Origin: JAMXLO01 sp963819855
GTDB lineage: Bacteria; Pseudomonadota; Alphaproteobacteria; Acetobacterales; Acetobacteraceae
Length of the DNA stretch: 64,000 bases
Direction of reading: 5' to 3'
Assembly: GCA_963819855.1 (NCBI GenBank)
Contig: CAWFYC010000030.1
Location: 62,001-126,000 of the forward strand
Under the pieces are notes generated by a model, which had not been told where the DNA came from, ran no database searches, and worked only from the letters and a program-made list of their open reading frames with translations. Position numbers and translations under genes: made by a program. Below are positions 52,314 to 61,980 of this stretch, piece after piece. How positions within the stretch are numbered: position 1 is the stretch's first letter; each line of letters opens with the position of its first letter.

Positions 52314-53864
52314 CTAATCCTTGATCTCCATATCCTCATAGGACGGGAACGGGCTCATCCATACATCGGTGATCGTATGCCTGGTCACCCGCGGGCCGAT
52401 CCCGTTGAGGGCGCGCAGATCCATGATCGGCGCGAACATCACCCGATCGATGGTAAGCTGCTGGATCTGGTCAAGCATCGCCTCGCGCTTGGCGGCGTCG
52501 CGTTCGCCGGCCTGACGCAGGAACAGCTCGTCGATATCTGGGTAGCCGCCGTTCGCATAGGCACCCTTGGACCAGATGAACGAATCGACCCGGCTGGCGG
52601 CATTGCCGGAGTTTCCCGACGCGACCATGTAGAGTGCCGGCAGTTTCTTCTCGAGCCAGCTCGCGTAGAACGTCGCGCGCTCCATCTGCCGGAACCTGAC
52701 GCGGATGCCGACCGCGTTAAGATCGTTCACCACCGCTTCGGCCACCGTCGGAAAGCCTGGGATCGCGGCGAAGTCGCCGGCGTCAATCCCGTTGGGATAC
52801 CCGGCCTCGGCGAGCAACTGTTTCGCCTTGTCCGGATCGTACGGCAGTGGCTCGACCTGAAGCGCGAATTCCATCACGCGCGGCACGATCACTCCCGCCG
52901 GCGGGCAGAATCCGAGGCACGCGGCCTGGTTGATGTCCTTGCGGTCGAGCGCGTAGTTCACCGCCAGTCGCAGCCGCTTGTCGTGCCACGGCGACTTCGG
53001 GTCCCATTGCCTGGCGAACTCGATCCAGAAGATCGAGGCATGCTTCGTCGCCACGATCTGAATCCCTGCCTTCTGCAGCCCCTCGGCATCGGGCCCGTCG
53101 AGCGCAATGCCGATATCGGCCTCGCCGGTCCTGACCATCAGCGCCCGCGTGGTGGCTTCCGGAACACTGCGCATCACCAGCGTTTTCACATTCGGCACGC
53201 GTCGCCAGTAGTCGGGAAATGCCTCGAGCACGTACTCGATACCCGGCTTGCCGCTGACAAACTTATAGGGACCAGCGCCGATTGGGTGCTTCTTGAAACC
53301 GTCGTCGCCGACCTCGGTGAGATAATGCTTCGGCAGCACGATGCCGGCCGCACTGGCGGTGGTGCCGAAGAAGGTCATGAAATCCGGCCACGGCGTGCCG
53401 AGGTGAAAACGCACGACTTGCGGATCGACGATCTCCACCTGCGTGACATGCTCGTGCAGGGTCTTCGCGGCGGCGCCACTGTAGCGTTCGAAGCTGAACT
53501 TGACGTCCTCCGTCGTCAGCCTGTCGCCGTTGTGGAATTTCAGGTCCGGACGGAGCCTGAATTCATAGATCAGGCCGTCTTCGCTTTCGGTCCAGGATTC
53601 GGCCAGGCTCGGTCCCATCTTCTGCCCGGGATACGGACGCACCAGCGCATCGTGAATCGCATACAGCATACCGAACGGCGTGATCTGCGGCGGCGCAGTG
53701 GACGGATCGAACCAACTCGGCGGGATGGTCACGTGCCAGGCCATGACAACCCGCCCTGATGGGGTCCGGTTCTCGGCAACGGAGGCGGTCGCGGTGAGGA
53801 CGATCCCCGTGAACAGCAGCGCCATGGACAATACCAGGCGCCAACGCGTCGATTGCAATGACAT
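52314..53864 (-). CDS. ABC transporter substrate-binding protein (dipeptide/SBP_bac_5 type)
   Basis: This 516-residue secreted protein binds peptides or small molecules in the periplasm. It starts MSLQSTRWRLVLSMALLFTG (signal peptide, cleavage near TASVA/EN) with GGGGGA upstream of the ATG at 53864. SBP_5 motifs are WDP-like FDPSTAPPQITP, LRPDLKFHNGDRLTTEDVKF and RLAVNYALDRKDINQ. The cognate permease and ATPase genes are missing from the window. An upstream frame extension to 54236 has no support. Divergent from the hydrolase at 54022. Confidence 0.92.
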   Translation of the reverse strand: MSLQSTRWRLVLSMALLFTGIVLTATASVAENRTPSGRVVMAWHVTIPPSWFDPSTAPPQITPFGMLYAIHDALVRPYPGQKMGPSLAESWTESEDGLIYEFRLRPDLKFHNGDRLTTEDVKFSFERYSGAAAKTLHEHVTQVEIVDPQVVRFHLGTPWPDFMTFFGTTASAAGIVLPKHYLTEVGDDGFKKHPIGAGPYKFVSGKPGIEYVLEAFPDYWRRVPNVKTLVMRSVPEATTRALMVRTGEADIGIALDGPDAEGLQKAGIQIVATKHASIFWIEFARQWDPKSPWHDKRLRLAVNYALDRKDINQAACLGFCPPAGVIVPRVMEFALQVEPLPYDPDKAKQLLAEAGYPNGIDAGDFAAIPGFPTVAEAVVNDLNAVGIRVRFRQMERATFYASWLEKKLPALYMVASGNSGNAASRVDSFIWSKGAYANGGYPDIDELFLRQAGERDAAKREAMLDQIQQLTIDRVMFAPIMDLRALNGIGPRVTRHTITDVWMSPFPSYEDMEIKD

Positions 53865-54021
53865 CACGATCCCCCACAATTTTCCCGTCCGAAGCCGGAT
53901 GGGCATTTTGCGTTCTTGATGACCGCGCTGCGCTCGCCGGTCAACCGCCGGATGCCTTCCCGCCGCGTGACCCTCGTCGCGATTGGGCCTAGATTTCCGC
54001 CGCGGACCAGGAGGACGTTCC
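53865..54021. promoter_or_regulatory. Divergent promoter region between substrate-binding and hydrolase/LLM operons
   Basis: This 157-base gap holds promoters for two outward-reading operons. AGGAGGA (54009-54015) is the ribosome site for the TTG start of the hydrolase. No clear operator is visible. Confidence 0.4.
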
Positions 54022-54798
54022 TTGCAACGGCAAACCATCGCGATCGCCGGCGTCGAGCTTGAACTGTTCGAGACCGGCGAGGGCCCGCCGATTCTGTTCC
54101 TGCACAACGGCGGCGGCTTCGATCCCGAGCAGCCGTTCGTCCGCCTGCTATCCGCCGCGCACCGGCTCATCGCGCCCTCGCATCCGGGATTTGGTCGCTC
54201 GACACTGCCGGATTGGATCGATTCCTGCGACGACATCGCCTACGTTCATTTAGAATTGATGGACCGGCTCGGGCTGCGGCAGGCGGACATTGTCGGCTGC
54301 TCCATCGGCGGCTGGATCGCCACAGAACTCGCGACCAAGTCGCCGGAGCGCGTCCGCAGGCTGGTGCTGGTCTGCCCGGAGGGCGTGAAGGTGGGGCCCG
54401 CCGACCGGCTCGACATCCCGGACATCTACGCGATGCCGGAGGATGAACTGGAACGCATCTCCTATCATGATCCCGCGCCAATGCTGCTCGATCCGTCGCG
54501 GCTCAGCGACGAGCAACTCGGCATTCTCGTGCGCAATCGCGAGACGACGGCGCTGCTGGTCTGGGAGCCATATATGCACAATCCCAAGCTGCGCCACCGA
54601 CTGCACCGCGTCACCGCGCCGACACTGTTCGTGCGGGGTGAGAGCGACGGCCTGGTGTCAGCCGAATATCTCGCAGCCTATGCGCGCCTGCTGCCGAATG
54701 CCCGCGTCGCGACGATCGGCGCGGCAGGGCATTCGCCGCATCTGGAACAACCGGACGCCTTTGCGCGCACGGTGCTGCAATTTCTGGAGGCGAACTGA
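54022..54798 (+). CDS. Alpha/beta hydrolase (TTG start)
   Basis: This 258-residue alpha/beta hydrolase has LFLHNGGGFDPEQP (oxyanion hole), the nucleophile Ser in VGCSIGGWIATELA, an Asp in RGESDGLVSAEY and His in GAAGHSPHLEQPD. The start is taken as TTG 54022, because AGGAGGA lies 6 bases upstream; the frame remains open to 53983 but without a ribosome site. It is translationally coupled to the next LLM gene, whose start overlaps its stop (TGATG). A monooxygenase-hydrolase pair as at 45789-47653 is repeated here. Confidence 0.88.
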   Translation: MQRQTIAIAGVELELFETGEGPPILFLHNGGGFDPEQPFVRLLSAAHRLIAPSHPGFGRSTLPDWIDSCDDIAYVHLELMDRLGLRQADIVGCSIGGWIATELATKSPERVRRLVLVCPEGVKVGPADRLDIPDIYAMPEDELERISYHDPAPMLLDPSRLSDEQLGILVRNRETTALLVWEPYMHNPKLRHRLHRVTAPTLFVRGESDGLVSAEYLAAYARLLPNARVATIGAAGHSPHLEQPDAFARTVLQFLEAN

Positions 54799-55977
54799 TG
54801 AGGGCCTGGCATTTCAGCGAGAACGCCTATCCCTACCTGCCGCCGGCCGACGAGTACGAGTTCGATCCGCGTCAGCCTGCCGAACCGCATCTACGATCCG
54901 GAGAAGGGTGCCGCGCTGTACGACCGCTTCCTCGATGAATGGCTGATCGCGGAAGACGAGGGCATGGAGATCATGCTCAATGAGCACCACCAGACCGCGA
55001 CCTGCGTCGATCCCGCGGCGCCGCTGGTGCTCGCGGCGCTCGCGCGCCTGTCGAAGAAGGCGCGGCTGCTGATCCTCGGCAATCCGATCGCCAATCGCCG
55101 CCAGCCGGTGCGTGTGGCCGAAGAGATGGCGATGGTCGACGTGCTGTCGCGCGGCCGACTGGAAGCTGGCTTCGTGCGCGGCGTGCCGTACGAGGTGCTG
55201 CCGGCCAACAGCAATCCGGTGCGGATGAATGAACGCGAATGGGAGGCACTCGACCTCATCATCAAGACATGGACCAGCCATGACGGACCGTTCAGCCACG
55301 AGGGCCGCTTCTTTCACTATCGCGCAGTGAATATCTGGCCGCGCTGTTACCAACAGCCGCATCCACCGGTCTGGATCAGCACCACCAGTCCCTCCGGCGC
55401 GGCGCGGGTCGGCGCACGCGGCTTCGTGCAGGCGACGTTCCTCACCGGCTTCGACGGCACACGTGCGATCTACGATGCGTACCGTCGCGGCTGGCGCGAG
55501 GCCGGACGCGGCAACGATGTGCCGGCGCATCGTCTGGCCTATGCCGCGATGGTCTACACCGCACCGAACGAGGCAGATGCGCACGCCGGGGCAGAGAAGC
55601 TGCTGTGGTACATCACCTCAAACAAGGTGCCGCCGCACTTCGCCAATCCGCCGGGCTATGTGCCCGTGCAGGCCAATGTGGCGATGCTGCGTGGCGCCGA
55701 ACACCCGCTCAGTGCATTCCACAAGGCCGCCAGTGTCGAGGGTGCGATCGAGGCCGGCATCATGTTCGCCGGCACGCCCGATCAGGTGCATCGGCAGATG
55801 AAGAAGCTGTACGACCATGTCGGCGGCTTCGGCCATCTGCTGATCATGGGCCAGGCCGGGTTCCTCGAGCACGACGAGACCGTGTTGGGGATTCGGACAT
55901 TCGCGCGGGAGCTGTACCCGCGGCTGCGGGAGGAATTTCCCGATACGGCGATGACCGGGTTGCACCAAGATAATTAG
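54798..55977 (+). CDS. LLM class flavin-dependent oxidoreductase, +1 frameshift
   Basis: This is a luciferase-like monooxygenase of about 392 residues. It begins MRAWHFSENAYPYLPPADEY; an extra base near 54861 breaks the frame, and SIRVSLPNRIYDPEKG then continues. Further motifs: LNEHHQTATCVDPAAPL, LLILGNPIANRRQPVRVAEE, EAGFVRGVPYEVLPANSNPV and AVNIWPRCYQQPHPPVW. Only from residue 57 is it in one frame, so a reading from 54964 would miss the N-terminus. The stop lies inside the left arm of the palindrome at 55973. It is cotranscribed with the hydrolase upstream. Confidence 0.9.
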
Positions 55978-56092
55978 CACGGAGTTGCACAGAGTTCACA
56001 CGGAGTTTCACGGAGGTAGGCAGAATGGCGCTTCGCGCGAAGCGCATTCGTTCGCCCTCCGTGAAACTCCGTGTGAACTCCGTGCAACTCCG

Positions 56093-58013
<1,921 letters not shown>

Positions 58014-58109
58014 TGTTAATCCTTGCTTGGTCGCACCGACAGACGACCCCTAGCGATGCCGTCGCCAACGTGTAAGTTGCGACTCACGTACCCAGCCGGA
58101 GCCTGAGCG

Positions 58110-59802
58110 ATGACGGTAACCGAAACGGCACCCACGGAAGTCGGCCGTGACTTCATCCGCGACATCATCCAGGCCGACCTCGATGCGGGGCGCGTATCGA
58201 CGGTGGTCACCCGCTTTCCGCCGGAGCCGAACGGCTACCTGCACATCGGCCATGCCAAGGCGATCAGCCTGAACTTCGGCGTGGCGGAGGAATACCGCGG
58301 CCGCTGCCACCTCCGCTTCGACGATACCAATCCGACCAAGGAGGAGCAGGAGTTCATCGACGCGATCAAGCGCGATGTGCACTGGCTTGGGTTCGACTGG
58401 GGCGGGCACCTGCATCACGCGTCGGACTATTTCGAGCAGCTCTACGAATGGGCCGAGTACCTGATCCGCGCCGGCAAAGCCTACGTCGATGACACGCCGT
58501 CCGACCGGATGCGCAGCCAGCGCGGCACGCTGACCGAGCCGGGACAGAACTCGCCGGACCGCTACCGGCCGATCGACGAGAACCTCGACCTGTTCCGCCG
58601 CATGCGCACCGGCGAATTCCCCAACGGCGCCCGTGTGCTGCGCGCCAAGATCGACATGGCGTCGCCCAACATGAACCTGCGCGATCCGGTGCTGTACCGC
58701 ATCCTGCACGCCGAGCATCCGCGCACCGGCGATGCCTGGTGCATCTATCCCACTTACGACTACGCGCACGGCCAGTCGGACGCGATCGAGGGCATCACCC
58801 ACTCGCTGTGCACGCTGGAGTTCGAGGATCACCGGCCGCTGTACGACTGGCTGATCGAGAACCTGCCGGTGCCGGCGCGGCCACACCAGTACGAGTTCGC
58901 GCGACTCAACATCGCCTACACCGTGATGTCGAAGCGCATCCTGACGCGGCTGGTGAGTGAGGGTCACGTCACCGGGTGGGACGATCCACGCATGCCGACG
59001 CTGGCCGGGGTGCGCCGGCGCGGCATTCCCCCAGCGGCGCTGCGTGACTTTGTGCGACGCGGCGGCATCACCAAGTCGAACAGCGTGACGGAATACGCCG
59101 CGTTCGAGTATTCGATCCGCGAGCTGCTCAACCGCGTCGCGCCACGGCGCATGGCGGTGCTGAGGCCGCTGAAGCTGGTGCTCGAGAACTGGCCCGAGGG
59201 TCGCACTGAAACGCTGGAGGCAATCAACAATCCTGAGGATCCCGCGGCAGGCGCGCGCCCGATCACGTTCGGCCGCGAGCTCTATATCGAACGCGACGAC
59301 TTCATGGAGGATCCGCCGAAGAAATTCTTCCGCCTGGCACCTGGCCGCGAGGTGCGGCTACGCTACGGCTACTTCGTCACCTGCCGCGAGGCGGTGAAGA
59401 ATGCCGCCGGCGAGGTGGTGGAGCTGCGCTGCACCTACGATCCCGCAACGCGGGGCGGCAACTCGCCGCCCGACGGGCGCAAGGTGCAGGCGACGCTGCA
59501 CTGGGTGGCGGCCGCGGATGCGATGGAGGCGGAAGTGCGCCTGTACAGCCACTTGTTTGCGCGACCCGATCCAGGCGCGGACGGCGACATCATGGCCGAC
59601 CTCAACCCGGACTCGCTGGAAGTACTGCACGGCTGTCGGCTGGAACCCGCGCTGGCCGCCGCACCGATCGGCGAAGCCGTGCAGTTCGAGCGGCTCGGTT
59701 ATTTTTGTGCCGATCCGGATTCCGCAACGGGCGGGCCCGTGTTCAACCGTACCTGTCGGCCTGCGCGATACCTGGGCGAAGGTGCAGGGAAAGCGAGGCT
59801 AG
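58110..59802 (+). CDS. glnS: Glutaminyl-tRNA synthetase, +1 frameshift near C-terminus
   Basis: GlnRS charges tRNA-Gln with glutamine. The class I signature is PPEPNGYLHIGHAKAI (about residues 37-52, HIGH motif), and the KMSKS-like VMSKRIL is at about residues 270-276. The tRNA-binding beta-barrels follow. An extra base near 59754 breaks the frame at FNRT: the next frame finishes VGLRDTWAKVQGKRG and a stop at 59802. Uncorrected, the frame would run to 60008 into the next gene with unrelated sequence. Corrected length is about 563 residues. The presence of glnS fits proteobacteria that charge Gln directly. Confidence 0.95.
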
Positions 59803-59806
59803 CATC

Positions 59807-60655
59807 ATGCATTTCGGCGCTGCGATGTTCTTCACTGACGCCGCGATGGCGCCTGGCGAGCTCGGCCCGCTGCTCGAGCAACGTGGTTTCGAATCGCTCT
59901 GGGTCCCGGAGCATTCGCACATCCCGCTGGTGCGCACCAAGGCGTTCCCCGGCGGCCCCCAACTGCCGCGTCCGTACTACGACATCATGGACCCGTTCCT
60001 GGTGCTGACCGCAGCGGCGGTCGCAACCAAAGCGCTCAAGGTCGGCACCGGCGTCTGCCTGATCAACCAGCGCGATCCTATCCAGACCGCGAAGCTGGCA
60101 GCCTCGCTCGACCAGTTGTCCGGCGGACGCTTCCTGTTCGGCGTCGGCAACGGCTGGAACAAGGAGGAGATGGAGCACCACGGTACGAACTTCGACACGC
60201 GCCACAAGCTGTCGCGCGAACGGATCGAGGCGATGAAGGCGATCTGGGCGCAGGACACCGCCGAGTATCACGGCGAGTTCGTCAACTTCGCACCGATGCA
60301 GACCTGGCCGAAGCCGGTCCAGCGGCCATTTCCGGTGATTGTCGGCGGCGCGTTTCCGTATGGCGCGCGGCGCGCGGTCCGCTATGGCGACGGCTGGATT
60401 CCCGGCGCCGGCACCACGCGGCATGGCGATATCGCGGCGACACTGCCGCAGTTCCACAACCTGGCGCGCGAAGCCGGGCGCGATCCGGCCTCCCTGCCGG
60501 TCACGCTGTTCCGTGTCGCGGAGGATCTTGCACGGCTGCATCAGTACCGCGAACTTGGCGTCGCGCGGGTAGTGATCAGCCTGCCGGCGGCGAAGCAGGA
60601 TGTAATCCTGCCGATGCTCGACCGCTGGATGCCGCTGATGCGTGCCGCCGCCTGA
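59807..60655 (+). CDS. LLM class flavin-dependent oxidoreductase (F420-dependent-like)
   Basis: This 282-residue short LLM enzyme starts MHFGAAMFFTDAAMAPGELG. Its motifs VPEHSHIPLVR, ATKALKVGTGVCLINQRDP, RFLFGVGNGWNKEEMEHHG and PFPVIVGGAFPYGARRAV place it with the TIGR03619-type subgroup (F420-dependent-like), which may use F420 or FMN. It starts 4 bases after the corrected glnS stop, so it is the second gene of that unit. A longer frame to 59705 overlaps glnS and is rejected. Confidence 0.9.
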   Translation: MHFGAAMFFTDAAMAPGELGPLLEQRGFESLWVPEHSHIPLVRTKAFPGGPQLPRPYYDIMDPFLVLTAAAVATKALKVGTGVCLINQRDPIQTAKLAASLDQLSGGRFLFGVGNGWNKEEMEHHGTNFDTRHKLSRERIEAMKAIWAQDTAEYHGEFVNFAPMQTWPKPVQRPFPVIVGGAFPYGARRAVRYGDGWIPGAGTTRHGDIAATLPQFHNLAREAGRDPASLPVTLFRVAEDLARLHQYRELGVARVVISLPAAKQDVILPMLDRWMPLMRAAA

Positions 60656-60690
60656 GGTGACCGAAGTTTTCTGTGCAACCGTCTGTCAGG

Positions 60691-60706
60691 TGTGATCCAC
60701 TTCACT
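60691..60706. promoter_or_regulatory. CRP-like site (TGTGA-N6-TCACT)
   Basis: TGTGA (60691-60695), six bases, TCACT (60702-60706) differs from the E. coli CRP consensus TGTGA-N6-TCACA by one base. It lies 71 bases before the Crp/Fnr regulator start. It also sits inside a 9-bp imperfect inverted repeat (60680-60688 with 60706-60714). Auto-regulation by the adjacent regulator is inferred. Confidence 0.55.
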
Positions 60707-60776
60707 GACGGACGGCACTTTCACAGGCGAGGCTGCATTCTGCCCGAAAAAGCTGCTCGGGCGAGGGGTACGGCCA

Positions 60777-61550
60777 ATGGACAGCGTCGTCATCGATCGG
60801 GATGCGCGGCGCGCGGCGCGCATCGCCGCCGCTGTCGCCGCGCAGGACCGTAGCGAATCGGTCCTGAATACCATCCGCGCGCAGGGCATACTGAGATTGT
60901 TGCCTGAACGGGATCTGCAGGCTCTGCTGCGTCAGTCGTCCACCCGGTTGTTGCCGAAGAGCCACGTGCTGTTCCGCGCCGGCGACGAAGGGCGCTCGGT
61001 CGTCCTGGTCCTGCAGGGCTACGTCAAGCTCTCCACCATGGCGCCAAATGGCCGCGAAGTGGTGGTGGAGATAGCCGGACCCGGATCGATCTTCGGCGAG
61101 CTCGCGGTGCTGAACGGTGCCCCACGGCAGGCGGACGCGACGACGCTGACGTCGTGCCGGGTGATGGCGTTCGACGGCGCGCTGTTCCGGCGCTCGCTCG
61201 CCGGCACGCCGGAGGCGATGTTCGCGGCGATCCGACTGCTGGGCGAGCGGCTGTCCGCGTCCAAGGTGCGGGAGATGGACGCCGTATCGCTGCCCGCGCC
61301 GGTGCGACTGGCGAAGGCGCTGCTGCATCTGGCGAACCTGCATTCGGAACGCGTCGAGGACGGCGTGCAGATCGGTTTCCGGCTATCGCAGCGCGAGCTT
61401 GGCGCGATGACCGGCCTGATCCGCGAGAGCATCAACAAGCACCTGAAGGCCTGGCGGGCCGCGGGATGGGTGGAATTGTCCGCGGGCAACGTGACGCTGC
61501 GCGACGTGTGCGCGCTGCAGGATTACGTACGCGACAACGAGGCGCCGTAG
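60777..61550 (+). CDS. Crp/Fnr family transcriptional regulator
   Basis: This 257-residue regulator has an N-terminal extension (about 1-30), a cyclic-nucleotide-binding-type beta roll (SHVLFRAGDEGRSVVLVLQGYVKL to FGELAVLNGAPRQADATTLT), a dimer helix and a winged helix-turn-helix with SQRELGAMTGLIRESINKHL (about 205-224). FGELAVLNG resembles the CRP phosphate-binding cassette (FGE-L/A). No Fnr-type Cys cluster is seen, so oxygen sensing by 4Fe-4S is unlikely. A CRP-like site lies 71 bases upstream. Confidence 0.93.
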   Translation: MDSVVIDRDARRAARIAAAVAAQDRSESVLNTIRAQGILRLLPERDLQALLRQSSTRLLPKSHVLFRAGDEGRSVVLVLQGYVKLSTMAPNGREVVVEIAGPGSIFGELAVLNGAPRQADATTLTSCRVMAFDGALFRRSLAGTPEAMFAAIRLLGERLSASKVREMDAVSLPAPVRLAKALLHLANLHSERVEDGVQIGFRLSQRELGAMTGLIRESINKHLKAWRAAGWVELSAGNVTLRDVCALQDYVRDNEAP

Positions 61551-61712
61551 CGTCTTTCCGTCAGCGAGAGAAACCGACGCGACGAAGTGAATCGAATCAC
61601 TTCGCCGATGGACCGGACGCGCCAGATTGTTGGTGCCGGATCGGCCGGCGCGAGAAGATCGCGGATTCGGTCCGTACGAAACCAATCGCACCGGCTGCCA
61701 AAGGAGGCGGCG

Positions 61713-61829
61713 ATGATCGGGACAGTTCTCATAGCAATGGCAGCGTTGGTGATCGCCGTTCTTGGCTGCGCATGGGTGAAGCCGGTCGGGCTGAGGGAAG
61801 GTCATCACACGACGGCACCCGACGATTAG
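61713..61829 (+). CDS. Small single-pass membrane protein (38 residues)
   Basis: An ATG at 61713, preceded by AAAGGAGG at ideal spacing, encodes MIGTVLIAMAALVIAVLGCA then WVKPVGLREGHHTTAPDD. The first 20 residues are one hydrophobic helix with a Cys near its end; the rest is a short polar tail. The ribosome site is one of the best in the window, which supports a real gene. It is downstream of the Crp/Fnr regulator. The function is unknown. Confidence 0.65.
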   Translation: MIGTVLIAMAALVIAVLGCAWVKPVGLREGHHTTAPDD

Positions 61830-61862
61830 GCGGTTTCAGGCAAGGTGGTGTTGCGACGGGAT

Positions 61863-61946
61863 GATGGGTTTCGCTGCGCTCTACCCATCCTACGGCAACG
61901 CGTGCGCAGCAACTCGTAGGATGGGTAGAGCCCAGCGAAACCCATC
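61863..61946. repeat. Long palindrome (copy 2 of 2), likely bidirectional terminator
   Basis: The arms are 61863-61894 and 61915-61946 (32 bp, one mismatch), starting GATGGGTTTCGCTGCGCTCT, around a 20-base loop. It is nearly the same as the palindrome at 51137-51220 and again lies between two converging genes (stop at 61829 and stop at 61981). A two-way terminator role is inferred from position and stem length. Confidence 0.85.
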
Positions 61947-61980
61947 GTGCCAAGTAATCGCAGGTCAGGCCAAAAATGCT

